Below are positions 42,607 through 51,708 of a DNA stretch of 64,000 bases, piece after piece (the first letter of the stretch is position 1; each line of letters starts with the position of its first letter). The notes under the pieces are model-generated. The model was given only the letters and a program-made list of their open reading frames with translations, did not search any database and had not been told where the DNA came from. The stretch is from Cloacimonetes bacterium UBA4175 (GTDB lineage: Bacteria > Cloacimonadota > Cloacimonadia > Cloacimonadales > Cloacimonadaceae). Where the stretch lies: positions 1-64,000 of the forward strand of contig DFUX01000036.1 of assembly GCA_002379855.1 (NCBI GenBank), written 5' to 3'. The translations under genes and the position numbers were made by a program.

Positions 42607-44169
42607 ATGAAATTCTTTCGCAGCCATGTACTCGTTGGTATCAACGAGACCTCGATCATGGCGGGCGTGCAGGACTTCATCAAAGCCCTGCGCCTCGAGC
42701 TTGCCAAGCATAACTTGCAAGAAGAGATAAATATATTGGAGACAGGCCCCCTCGGATTCTTCGGACGTGGGATCTGTCTCAGTGTGTATCCTGAAAACGT
42801 CAACTATCAGGACGTCAAGCTAGAAGATGTCACGGAGCTGGTCTCCGAACACTTCCTGAAGGGACGTCCCCTAAAACGCCTGATGCTGGATGACGGCGGC
42901 AAGTTCAGCCCCAAGCTGAATTACTCCGACCGTATAGTCCTGCGCAATTCTGGCATCATCGATCCGGAAAACATAGACGAATATATCGGCGCCGGTGGCT
43001 ATGAAGCCTGGGAAAAAGCCCTCACTCAGATGCAGCCAGCTGATATCTTGGCCGAGGTCAAGATATCAGGCTTACGCGGCCGTGGTGGAGCAGGCTTCCC
43101 GGCTGGAGTGAAATGGGGCTTCACTGCCCCCATTGACGCTCCCCAGAAGTATGTGGTGGTCAATGCCGACGAAGGTGAACCCGGTACTTTCAAAGACCGC
43201 CTGATCATGGAAGGCGACCCGCATCAACTGCTGGAAGGCACCATGATCTGCGCCCGCGCGGTGGGAGCCACCAAAGCCTGGATATATATCCGCGGCGAAT
43301 ACAAGCTCTGCATTGACCGCCTTCAGAAAGCCATTGACCAGTGCCGCGAATATGGCATCCTGGGCAAGAACATCTTCGGAAGCGGTTTTGATCTGGATAT
43401 CTTTATCAAGATCGGCGCCGGAGCTTACGTTTGCGGAGAGGAAACGGCTCTCATTGAGTCCCTCGAAGGCAACCGCGGCAATCCCCGCTGGAAACCGCCC
43501 TTCCCTGGCGTGGAAGGCCTCTGGCAGTGCCCCACGGTGGTAAACAACGTGGAAACCCTGGCCAATGTGCCCTTCATCATCCAGAAAGGAGCCGAGGAGT
43601 TCATGAAGCACGGCACCCCGGAATGCACCGGAACCAAGGTCTATACGATCCTGGGCGATGTTGCTTACCCAGGTCTCTGTGAAGTGGATATGGGAACCAC
43701 TCTGCGTACCATCATCAACGATTATGCCGGCGGCATGAAAAAAGGCTTCCGCTTTAAAGCCGCTCTTGTGGGCGGCGCGGCTGGCGTGATCCTGCCGGAC
43801 AAACTGCTGGACGTTAAGATGGACTTTTCCAGTCTCAACCAATACGCGGCTGTGCTCGGTTCCGGGGCCATACTGGTCATGAACGAGCATCAGAGTATTG
43901 TTGACATACTATGGTCCATCCTGCGCTTCTTCCGCCATGAATCCTGCGGAAAATGCGCCCCCTGCCGCAACGGCACGCAGCAGCTCTATCGTCTCATCTC
44001 CAAGATCAAGAAAGGTAAAGGCACAATGGAGGACGTGGATCTCATGCTCACCATTGCCGAAACCATGCAGCAGACCAGTTTCTGCGCGCTGGGCCAATCT
44101 CCCATCATGGGCGTCCGCTCGGCCATCGAGAACTTCAAAGATGAGTTCATTGCGATTACAAAAAAGTAA
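42607..44169 (+). CDS. NuoF-like subunit, reduced second HydB
   Basis: A 520-aa NuoF-type flavoprotein. The core is intact: GLRGRGGAGFPAGVKW, VNADEGEPGTFKDR, CGEETALIESLEG and the [4Fe-4S] motif ESCGKCAPCRNG. The N-terminal thioredoxin-like domain is kept in outline (LVGINETSIMAG, ETGPLGFFGRGIC) but has lost the cluster cysteines, and the C-terminal double ferredoxin of the complete HydB is missing. It may have fewer cofactors or act with the second HydC as an alternative NAD(H) module. Confidence 0.88.
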   Translation: MKFFRSHVLVGINETSIMAGVQDFIKALRLELAKHNLQEEINILETGPLGFFGRGICLSVYPENVNYQDVKLEDVTELVSEHFLKGRPLKRLMLDDGGKFSPKLNYSDRIVLRNSGIIDPENIDEYIGAGGYEAWEKALTQMQPADILAEVKISGLRGRGGAGFPAGVKWGFTAPIDAPQKYVVVNADEGEPGTFKDRLIMEGDPHQLLEGTMICARAVGATKAWIYIRGEYKLCIDRLQKAIDQCREYGILGKNIFGSGFDLDIFIKIGAGAYVCGEETALIESLEGNRGNPRWKPPFPGVEGLWQCPTVVNNVETLANVPFIIQKGAEEFMKHGTPECTGTKVYTILGDVAYPGLCEVDMGTTLRTIINDYAGGMKKGFRFKAALVGGAAGVILPDKLLDVKMDFSSLNQYAAVLGSGAILVMNEHQSIVDILWSILRFFRHESCGKCAPCRNGTQQLYRLISKIKKGKGTMEDVDLMLTIAETMQQTSFCALGQSPIMGVRSAIENFKDEFIAITKK

Positions 44170-44186
44170 ATAAAGAGGATTAGAAC

Positions 44187-45968
44187 ATGGCTAAAACAGT
44201 AAATATCTGGATCGATGACAAGCATCTGGAAGTCCCTGATACGATGACCATCATCGAAGCCGCAGACAAACACGGGATCTATATCCCCCGCCTCTGCTAC
44301 CATCCCGACCTCCCGCCAACTGCCAATTGCGGTGTCTGCGTGGTGGAACTGTCAAGCGCCCCCGTCCCCAAGCGCGCCTGCTGCACCCCGGTGGCCGAAG
44401 GCATGAAGGTGGTCACCAATAGCAAGAAACTGCGCGCCTACCGCAAAACCCTGGTGGAGATGATCCTCTCCAACCATGATGTGGTATGCCCCACCTGCGC
44501 GGCAAACAACAAATGCGAACTGCAGTCCCTGGCCAACAACCTGGGTGTGGAACCCGATAACCTGCCCAGCATTCTGCACAAAGAGGCGGTTGACGATAGC
44601 TCGCTATCCATTATCCGCGACGTTAACAAATGTATCGCCTGCGGACGCTGCGTCACGGTTTGCAACGAAGTCCAGACCGTCTATGCCCTCACCTTCGCGG
44701 ATCGCGGCATAGACTCTCATGTGGATACCGCCTTTAGCCTGGGCATGGCTAACAGCCCCTGCGTAAATTGCGGCCAATGCACAGTCTATTGTCCCACCGG
44801 CGCTTTGCGTGAGCGCAGCGAAATCGACGCGGTCTGGGAAGCGATACTTGATCCTGAAAAGCACGTTATCGTGCAGGAAGCCCCTTCCATCAGGGTATCC
44901 CTGGGCGAAGAGTTTGGCATGCCCTTTGGATCGGTTACCCCTAACAAGATGTATGCCGCGCTGCGTAAGATTGGCTTCGACAGCGTGATGGACACCAACT
45001 TCACTGCCGACCTCACCATCATGGAGGAAGGAACGGAGTGTGTTGCCAAGCTGAAGGCTGGCGAAAAACGCCCGCTCATCACCTCCTGCTCACCCGGCTG
45101 GATCAAGTTCATGGAAACCTACTATCCCGACCTCGCGGATTGCGTCTCCACGGCCAAATCGCCCATGAGCATGTTTGGCACCCTTTCCAAGACCTATTAT
45201 GCTCAGGAAAACAACATCGATCCCGCCAAGATCGTGTCCGTAGCGGTTATGCCCTGCACGGCCAAGAAATTTGAAGCCCGCCGTCCAGAAATGCGTGACT
45301 CCGGATTTCAGGATACCGACTATGTGCTTACCACCCGCGAGCTTATCCGCATGATCAAGGAAGCCGGAATCGATTTCGCCAACATCCCGGATGAGGAACC
45401 CGATAAAGGCATGAGCTTCTACACCGGAGCCGGAACCATCTTCGGCGCCACCGGTGGTGTGATGGAAGCCGCCATCCGCTCTGCTTACTTTCTGGTCACC
45501 GAGACCGATCTCGAAGACGTGGAAATCCTGGCAGTGCGCGGTCTTGAAGGTGTCAAGGAAGCCACGGTCAACGTTCCCGGCTTCGGCGATTTGCGCGTGG
45601 CGGTGGCACACGGACTCTCCAACGCCCGCAAAGTTATGGATCGGGTGCGCGAAGGCCTGGCTACCAAAGGCGAATCTCCCTGGCATTTCATCGAGATTAT
45701 GGCTTGCCCCGGTGGTTGCGTAGGTGGCGGCGGACAGCCTTATGGCAACGATATTGCGTCCCGCGCCAGGCGCGGACAGGCTCTCTATGCCGAGGACCGC
45801 AGCCTGCCGGTGCGCCTGTCCCATCACAATCCCGAAGTAAAGAAGGTCTATGAGCGCTTCTTGGGCGAACCCAACTCCAAACTGGCTCTCAAGTTGCTGC
45901 ATACCCATTACTTCAAACGCTCGGTCAGCACCGGACAGGTTACCGGTGAAGCCACTCATAAACACTAA
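44187..45968 (+). CDS. hydA: [FeFe]-hydrogenase catalytic subunit HydA
   Basis: The H2-producing or H2-oxidising subunit, 593 aa. It has an N-terminal [2Fe-2S] domain (CYHPDLPPTANCGVC), a His-Cys cluster (NHDVVCPTCAANNKCELQ), two [4Fe-4S] motifs (CIACGRCVTVC, CVNCGQCTVYCP) and the H-cluster domain. L2 (MPCTAKKFEA, 355-364) and L3 (MACPGGCVGGG, 505-515) are canonical. L1 reads TSCSPGW (299-305), with serine at the second cysteine of the usual TSCCPGW. With HydB and HydC it should form an NAD/ferredoxin-linked bifurcating enzyme. Last gene before a strong terminator. Confidence 0.95.
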   Translation: MAKTVNIWIDDKHLEVPDTMTIIEAADKHGIYIPRLCYHPDLPPTANCGVCVVELSSAPVPKRACCTPVAEGMKVVTNSKKLRAYRKTLVEMILSNHDVVCPTCAANNKCELQSLANNLGVEPDNLPSILHKEAVDDSSLSIIRDVNKCIACGRCVTVCNEVQTVYALTFADRGIDSHVDTAFSLGMANSPCVNCGQCTVYCPTGALRERSEIDAVWEAILDPEKHVIVQEAPSIRVSLGEEFGMPFGSVTPNKMYAALRKIGFDSVMDTNFTADLTIMEEGTECVAKLKAGEKRPLITSCSPGWIKFMETYYPDLADCVSTAKSPMSMFGTLSKTYYAQENNIDPAKIVSVAVMPCTAKKFEARRPEMRDSGFQDTDYVLTTRELIRMIKEAGIDFANIPDEEPDKGMSFYTGAGTIFGATGGVMEAAIRSAYFLVTETDLEDVEILAVRGLEGVKEATVNVPGFGDLRVAVAHGLSNARKVMDRVREGLATKGESPWHFIEIMACPGGCVGGGGQPYGNDIASRARRGQALYAEDRSLPVRLSHHNPEVKKVYERFLGEPNSKLALKLLHTHYFKRSVSTGQVTGEATHKH

Positions 45969-45986
45969 AAAATGATAAAGTAGCAA

Positions 45987-46015
45987 AAAGGCGGGATCAA
46001 GGTCCCGCCTTTATC
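45987..46015 (+). terminator. intrinsic terminator of the hydrogenase operon
   Basis: A perfect stem AAAGGCGGGA/TCCCGCCTTT (45987-45996 and 46003-46012) with a 6-base loop, ending in tttat, 18 bases after the hydA stop. Confidence 0.92.
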
Positions 46016-46124
46016 GCTGTAACTCATTATGGATATGGCTGATCACTGATGTCAGATAGTTCACGTTATCACATAATATGTGGTACCATATCCAAATTCC
46101 TTCACACCGCCCGCCCTTGCTGCT

Positions 46125-46230
46125 CCTGGCTTTGGCGCCATCATCCTTAGGTATTCCCTCACCAGGTTAAGGATGACCCACGCTTGTGTCACGCTTGAGG
46201 CTGATTTGCATATGAGACTGATGGCGGGGC
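46125..46230. repeat. palindromic dispersed repeat, copy E
   Basis: TCATCCTTA (46141-46149) and TAAGGATGA (46168-46176) remain of the palindrome; the inner dyad is replaced. The left flank ggctttggcgccatcatcc matches copies A and C, and the right flank ttgcatatgagac resembles copies D and F. The rest of the 45969-46343 gap holds only the terminator and the hutH promoter. Confidence 0.65.
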
Positions 46231-46246
46231 AGATCGTTAATGCCAT

Positions 46247-46275
46247 TTGACAAAAAAGGACGGGGGAAATAGTTT
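46247..46275 (+). promoter_or_regulatory. possible promoter of hutH
   Basis: Perfect -35 TTGACA (46247-46252), 17-base spacer, weak -10 TAGTTT (46270-46275), about 60 bases before the hutH transcript start codon. Confidence 0.4.
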
Positions 46276-46343
46276 GCGCCAAACAATCTGCCGCTTGCTT
46301 TGGCGTTAACAGGTCAGATTTGCGGCATCAACCGAGGATTTTA

Positions 46344-47873
46344 ATGCAAACAATAATGATCGATGGAAATAGTCTGGATCTGTGGCAAGTGGAGGCCATC
46401 GCAGTGGATCGGGTTCCCATCGCGCTCAGCGATGAGTGTGTGGGCAAGGTGAAAAAATGCCGCGCTTATGTGGATAAAGTGATCCAGCGGGGAGATATTG
46501 TGTATGGGCTCACCACCGGTTTTGGCAAGTTCAGCACGGTAACCATTCCCCCGGAACATATAGCCGAACTGCAGGTCAATCTGATCCGCAGCCACGCGAC
46601 CAGCATCGGCCCGGCTTACACCCGCGAGCAGACCCGGGCGATCATGCTGCTCCGCGTCAATGTTTTGGCCAAAGGGCATTCCGGCATCCGCCTGGAAACA
46701 CTGCAAACCCTGGTGGATATGTTGAACGCCGGCGTGCATCCGGTGATTCCGATGCGGGGATCGGTTGGCGCCAGTGGAGACCTTTCGCCCCTTTCCCACC
46801 TGGCCTTGCCTCTGCTCGGCGAAGGCGAAGCTGAGTATCAGGATCAGGTGCTTTCCGGCGCGGAAGCCATGCGCAGGGCGGGCATAAAGCCAGTTCAGTT
46901 GCAGGCCAAAGAGGGTCTGGCGCTCAACAATGGCACCCAGGTGATGGCGGCTTTGGGAGTATTGAGCCTGCTGGAAGCGGAACGGCTTTGCCAACAGGCG
47001 GACATCAACGCGGCTTGCAGCATCGACGCCCTGAAAGGAACGCCCCGCGCTTTCGACGAACTGATCCATAACCTGCGGCCTCATCCGGGGCAGCGGTCGA
47101 GCGCGGCGAATCTGCGTAATCTGCTGCAAGGCAGCAAACTGAGGGAATCGCATCTGAATTGCGGCAACGTGCAGGATGCCTACAGCCTGCGTTGCACGCC
47201 GCAGGTGCATGGCGCGGTGAGAGACGCGCTGTCTTATGCGCGGGGGGTGCTGGAGATCGAGATAAACTCCGCCACGGACAACCCTCTGATCTTTCCGGAT
47301 GAGGAAAAGGTGATTTCCGGGGGAAACTTCCACGGCGAGCCTCTGGCCATCGCTTTGGATGCCATGGCCATTGCCATCGCTGAACTGGCAAATATCTCGG
47401 AACGCAGGATGGAGCAACTGCTGAATCCCGCTCTCAACCGGGGCTTGTCCGCGTTCCTGGCAAAAAGGCCGGGAGTCGATTCCGGCTTCATGATCGCCCA
47501 GCTTACGGCGGCGTCGCTGGTTTCCGAAAACAAGGTGCTCACCCATCCCGCCAGCGTGGACAGCATTCCCACCTCCGCCAATCAGGAGGATCATGTGAGC
47601 ATGGGCTCGGTCTCCGCGAACAAATTGCTGCAGGTGCTTGACAATGTGAGGGGAGTGCTGGCCATCGAACTGATGGCTGCCATGCAAGGGCTGGACGAAC
47701 GTGCTGTTCCCAGTTCACCCTGCCTGGAAGCCGCGAAGGCCAAATTCCGCGAGAGCGTTCCTTCCCTGGGCGAAGACAGGGTCATGTATCCCCTTGTGAG
47801 GAATGCCATCGCTGTGCTCAGTTCCCACAGTCTGCTGCAAGCGGTAAAATCTGCCGGTGTGGATTTGTATTGA
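46344..47873 (+). CDS. hutH: histidine ammonia-lyase
   Basis: HutH deaminates histidine to urocanate, the first step of histidine catabolism. The 509-aa protein carries the MIO-forming Ala-Ser-Gly at 143-145 within GSVGASGDLSPLSHL, plus YGLTTGFGKFS near the N-terminus and NPLIFPDEEKVISGGNFHGE. GAGGA precedes the ATG at 46344; a TTG at 46320 is less likely. It stands as a separate unit from hutI, behind its own promoter, and its end is followed by a TPR lipoprotein gene after 31 bases. Confidence 0.96.
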   Translation: MQTIMIDGNSLDLWQVEAIAVDRVPIALSDECVGKVKKCRAYVDKVIQRGDIVYGLTTGFGKFSTVTIPPEHIAELQVNLIRSHATSIGPAYTREQTRAIMLLRVNVLAKGHSGIRLETLQTLVDMLNAGVHPVIPMRGSVGASGDLSPLSHLALPLLGEGEAEYQDQVLSGAEAMRRAGIKPVQLQAKEGLALNNGTQVMAALGVLSLLEAERLCQQADINAACSIDALKGTPRAFDELIHNLRPHPGQRSSAANLRNLLQGSKLRESHLNCGNVQDAYSLRCTPQVHGAVRDALSYARGVLEIEINSATDNPLIFPDEEKVISGGNFHGEPLAIALDAMAIAIAELANISERRMEQLLNPALNRGLSAFLAKRPGVDSGFMIAQLTAASLVSENKVLTHPASVDSIPTSANQEDHVSMGSVSANKLLQVLDNVRGVLAIELMAAMQGLDERAVPSSPCLEAAKAKFRESVPSLGEDRVMYPLVRNAIAVLSSHSLLQAVKSAGVDLY

Positions 47874-47904
47874 CAGAATCTTTTGCCCCGGGCGTCATGG
47901 TAAT

Positions 47905-50265
47905 ATGAGAAAATACCGTCTGCTGCTCTGTTGTGTCCTGCTGCTTGGTTTTTCCTGCGGCTTGAACAACACGATGTACAACGCCAGGAAATACTTCAAC
48001 GACGCCAAGTCCAGGCCCTTGACCGCCAATGGACGCCCCTCTTCGCAGGCTGTGGATGAATATACCAAGGCCATAAAAAAATGCGGCATCATCCTCAGCA
48101 GCAAAAAGAGGAACGCCAAGACCGACGACGCCCTCTATCTGATGGCGCAAGCCCTCTATCTGAAGGGCAACAGCGCGTTTCAGGCCAAAGACCAGTTTGA
48201 GGCGCTGATCGCGGGTTTCCCGGACAGCCCTTTCTATGGGGAGTCGCACATCTGGCTGGCCAGGGTGTTGAGGGAGATCAATCAGCCTGAACAGGCGGAG
48301 GATCTGCTGGAGGATTTCATCCGTGATCCGCTGCAGAAGAAGCTACATCCCAAGGCCTTGCTGACCCTGGCGGATTTTGAGATCAAAGACAAGGATTATC
48401 ACAGAGCGCAGTATTGGCTGGAAAAGATCATCACCGACTATCCCAAGAGCAGGGAATACCGCGAGGCGCATTTCCTCTTTGGCAAAAACTACTATGACCA
48501 GCAGGAGTATCCTGCTTCCCTGCAAGAGTTTGAAAAGATCATAGATTCCCGGAACATTAGCAAGGAAATGAAGCTGGATGCCAAGTATTACGCTGCCCTG
48601 AACCTGTATGAACTGAAGCGGTACGACGAGGGTTTGAAGCTGGTGCGCAAACTGCTCAAAGACGAATACCGTCCGGAAAGCATTTCCCAGGCGAGTGTTC
48701 TGCGCGTTAGGTTGCTTTTCGCCACAGGCCAGGATGAGGAGGCCCTGAAGCTGGCGGAGAACGTCAGCAAAGACTATCCCCGCACGGCAAGTTCCGCGGC
48801 TAACCAATACTTTCTGGGAGAATACTATTTTTACCGGTTGGGTGACCTCGAAAAGGCTGGCGTGGCTTACAACAAAGTCCGCTCCGAGCTGGTGGGCTCT
48901 CCCTATTCAGAGATTTCCCAGCGCAAGAATACGGCTGTCAACCAGCTCAAGCAAGGCAGCGGGGTGAACCCCCGGGCTGGCCTGCAGGAGTATCTGGACT
49001 ATCATTTGGCGGCAGCCGAGAACTATCTTAGCCCCTTCGATCTGCCTGATTCCGCTCTGATGCTGTATCAGCGGCTTATCGATTCACAAGCGGGCATCCA
49101 GGCTGAACACGACTCTCTCTTCCTGCTGTTGCCGGGCTTGGAGGCTGAACTGGATTCGCTGTCGCTGGTGCTTTCCGAACTTGCCCTGCAAGACAGTCTG
49201 GATGCGGTGAAAGCGGGTGAACAGCCAAAGCCGGAAACCACTCTGGCGGCAGACAGCCTGGTTGTCGCGGACAGTCTTTTCACGCGGCTTGATGCAGAAC
49301 AAGCCGCCGATTCCACCGCGGTGGCAAGCGAGCCAGACAAGCAGGAACTGGAAGTCCTGGAACCGGATATTCCACCTGCCGATTCTTTGGCCGCTGGTCT
49401 GGAGGGGAGCCAGGAGCCCAAACCAGAGTCTGCGGCTGAGCGCAGAAGAAAACTGGAAGCTGAAAAAGCTGCCCTTCAAACCCGGATAAACCAATGCGGA
49501 ACCAGGCTGGAAGATTTGGCCGAGATGCTGAGGCGTTACTCTGCGGAGATAATTCCCATGGCGATGTTTTCCAAAGCCAGCATCCATAACCGGCGGGGTG
49601 GCCAGCAGGAAAGGGTGCAGGAGATATACGCAGGCATGGAGGAGCAGTATCCGCGCAGCAAGTACACCAACGCCCTCGCTTCCATGCTGCGGGGCGAGCC
49701 TGCCCGCCTGATCGATCCCGAGGAAGACGCCGAAGAGAAAGCGCTGGATCACGCCCTTGGACTGTCCGAAGCGGCGCCGGATTCCATGGTGGCAATACTT
49801 GGCGGGCTAACGGAATCGCAGTATCACAGCGTCAAGCTGAGAGCGAATTTCCGCCTGGGCTGGCATTATACATTTGCAGCGGGGGACACAGCCCGGGCCA
49901 GACCCTATTTGGAAGAAGTGCTCAAGCTGGAACAGAGCGGCGACTATGCCAGCCTGACACGCAGATTCTTTAATGGCAAAGACTTTTCCCTGAACCAGGA
50001 CTTGTTGGAAAGATGGCAGGCTGCCGCGAAGTCATCTGCTGCTGCCGACACCCTCGCCGCGGTTGACGATTCGCTGAAGGCGCAGGAAGAAGAAAAAGGT
50101 TCGGCAGACCAGAACCCGGAATTGATTCAGGATCAATCCGCGCAGGACGGGGGCAAGGCTCCCGCCGTTGATGACGATATCCCCACGGAAACGCCTGAAG
50201 AACCAATCACTGTGCCTGAGCCTGTGGAAGCTCCCTCCGACAAGCAAACCGAGCCGCAAGAATAA
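47905..50265 (+). CDS. TPR-repeat lipoprotein (786 aa)
   Basis: An exported protein with a signal peptide ending in LLLGFSC (Cys18, relaxed lipobox). Residues about 60-400 are TPR repeats like those of BamD/YfiO (QFEALIAGFPDSPFYGESHI, YWLEKIITDYPKSREYREAH, QEFEKIIDSRNISKEMKLDA). A long acidic, Ser/Asp/Ala-rich region with a coiled coil follows (about 440-560), then more TPR and a Glu/Pro-rich tail. The ATG at 47905 was chosen for the signal peptide; the longer frame starts inside hutH. The next gene begins one base after its stop. An envelope scaffold or outer-membrane assembly role is inferred. Confidence 0.82.
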   Translation: MRKYRLLLCCVLLLGFSCGLNNTMYNARKYFNDAKSRPLTANGRPSSQAVDEYTKAIKKCGIILSSKKRNAKTDDALYLMAQALYLKGNSAFQAKDQFEALIAGFPDSPFYGESHIWLARVLREINQPEQAEDLLEDFIRDPLQKKLHPKALLTLADFEIKDKDYHRAQYWLEKIITDYPKSREYREAHFLFGKNYYDQQEYPASLQEFEKIIDSRNISKEMKLDAKYYAALNLYELKRYDEGLKLVRKLLKDEYRPESISQASVLRVRLLFATGQDEEALKLAENVSKDYPRTASSAANQYFLGEYYFYRLGDLEKAGVAYNKVRSELVGSPYSEISQRKNTAVNQLKQGSGVNPRAGLQEYLDYHLAAAENYLSPFDLPDSALMLYQRLIDSQAGIQAEHDSLFLLLPGLEAELDSLSLVLSELALQDSLDAVKAGEQPKPETTLAADSLVVADSLFTRLDAEQAADSTAVASEPDKQELEVLEPDIPPADSLAAGLEGSQEPKPESAAERRRKLEAEKAALQTRINQCGTRLEDLAEMLRRYSAEIIPMAMFSKASIHNRRGGQQERVQEIYAGMEEQYPRSKYTNALASMLRGEPARLIDPEEDAEEKALDHALGLSEAAPDSMVAILGGLTESQYHSVKLRANFRLGWHYTFAAGDTARARPYLEEVLKLEQSGDYASLTRRFFNGKDFSLNQDLLERWQAAAKSSAAADTLAAVDDSLKAQEEEKGSADQNPELIQDQSAQDGGKAPAVDDDIPTETPEEPITVPEPVEAPSDKQTEPQE

Positions 50266-50907
50266 ATGAACGAAACCAGATCACTGTTGAGTGAGCAGAA
50301 CTTCTGGTTGCGGATTGTAATCCTGATCCTTTCTCTGATGGGGGCATTGGAGGCATCCCTCAAGCAGATTATGGGACTTACTGTCCTGTTTCTCCTGTTT
50401 CTGCTGCTGGATCTTGAATGTTATGCCAAAATCTTGAAAGCCCTGCGCATCAGCCTGCCTTTCCTAGCTGGTTACTGGGTCTTTGCCACTCTCTTTGGCA
50501 CAGGTTTTTTGGAGATGCTGCTGTTCACGGCAAAGATAGTGTTCTTCATCGTGGTCACCGTGTATGTTTTTGGAAATCTTTCCCTGCGCAGAGTCCTGCA
50601 CGATACCCGTTGTCTGCGTAAAACTGGCTGGGGCAGCCGCCTGGTGCATTTCAGCCTGGCCACAGCCTTGTTTCTGAGGGCTTACCTGCATCGGTTTGCC
50701 GCCTCGGGAATCCGTTCCGCCGACAACATCGGCAATGTGTTCGACAGGTTGGTCGCGGTCGGTAAAGAGGTTGCGGGCAATTCGGATGTGATCGAGGCTC
50801 AGATCAGGAAAATCCATAGTGGCAGTGATGAAATCGCCCAGGTCTCCGGATCCAATCTGATCGCCTTGTGCCTGCTTTGCTGCATGATCCTGATCCTGTC
50901 TTTGTGA
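50266..50907 (+). CDS. membrane protein, possibly EcfT-like
   Basis: A 213-aa protein with about four to five hydrophobic helices in the N-terminal half and one at the C-terminus (IALCLLCCMILILSL). It begins immediately after the TPR lipoprotein stop. The charged mid-part (LHDTRCLRKTGWGSRLVHF) loosely recalls ECF-transporter T subunits, but no diagnostic motif is present, and no ECF ATPase is nearby. Function unassigned; coupling with the TPR gene suggests they act together. Confidence 0.65.
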   Translation: MNETRSLLSEQNFWLRIVILILSLMGALEASLKQIMGLTVLFLLFLLLDLECYAKILKALRISLPFLAGYWVFATLFGTGFLEMLLFTAKIVFFIVVTVYVFGNLSLRRVLHDTRCLRKTGWGSRLVHFSLATALFLRAYLHRFAASGIRSADNIGNVFDRLVAVGKEVAGNSDVIEAQIRKIHSGSDEIAQVSGSNLIALCLLCCMILILSL

Positions 50908-50914
50908 AAAATTA

Positions 50915-51682
50915 ATGGCCAGATATCTGCTGCGGGTGATGTATGACGGCCTGGCTTTCCGAGGCTGGCAGGTGCAATGCGCGGGCAGAAGCATCCAGGG
51001 AGACCTGATCTCGGCTTTCAGACAGTTGGGGGTCAGGCATCCGGGCCTGACCGGTTCCGGCCGCACAGACGCGGGAGTGCATGCCCTGGCGCACTACGCG
51101 CACTTTGACTATCAAGGCAAGATGACGCCCCTGCAATTGCAACTGGCATTGAATACCAAGCTGCGGGACGATCTGCTGGTTACCGGCGTCTGGCCTGTGC
51201 CGCAGGATTTCCACGCCCGCTACAGTGCCATGGCGCGCAGCTACATCTATCTGCTGGCCAGGGAGAAAACACCCCTGAACAGGCTTTTTACCGGTTTCAT
51301 GCCGCGCAGCAAATTCAGCCTGGAATCTTTGCAAACACTCGCGGAGCACTTGTTGGGGAGTCACGATTTCAGCTCACTGAGCAGGGACAATCCATTGGTG
51401 CCAAACCACATCTGCACACTCTCCAAACTGGATATTTACGAGTGGAGGGATTTGGTTCGCTTCGACATCACTGCGGACAGGTTTCTGCACAACATGGTCA
51501 GAAGGATTGTGGGCACCCTGGTGAATCTTTCCCATTTTGACCTTGGCCCTCAGGAACTGCTGAATATCCTGGCAGAAAAGAATCCCAGGCAGCGCCTGGT
51601 GGTGACCGCCCCAGCCCAGGGCCTGTACCTGAGCGGGGTGCGGTATCCCAATTTGCAACTTGACGAAACACCTTTGCCCTGA
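50915..51682 (+). CDS. truA: tRNA pseudouridine(38-40) synthase
   Basis: TruA makes pseudouridine at positions 38-40 of the tRNA anticodon arm. The 255-aa protein has the catalytic aspartate in GSGRTDAGVHA (Asp52), the family start RYLLRVMYDGLAFRGWQ and the later FHARYSAMARSYIYLL and FLHNMVRRIVGTL. Seven bases after the membrane protein gene and 26 before hisS, so it is probably part of the same transcript. Confidence 0.96.
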   Translation: MARYLLRVMYDGLAFRGWQVQCAGRSIQGDLISAFRQLGVRHPGLTGSGRTDAGVHALAHYAHFDYQGKMTPLQLQLALNTKLRDDLLVTGVWPVPQDFHARYSAMARSYIYLLAREKTPLNRLFTGFMPRSKFSLESLQTLAEHLLGSHDFSSLSRDNPLVPNHICTLSKLDIYEWRDLVRFDITADRFLHNMVRRIVGTLVNLSHFDLGPQELLNILAEKNPRQRLVVTAPAQGLYLSGVRYPNLQLDETPLP

Positions 51683-51708
51683 GACATGGCATTGCATGAG
51701 GTTTTGAT

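Noticed and set aside
50266..50907. firm assignment as an ECF transporter T subunit
   Set aside because: Only vague helix pattern; no EcfT signature and no ATPase neighbours.
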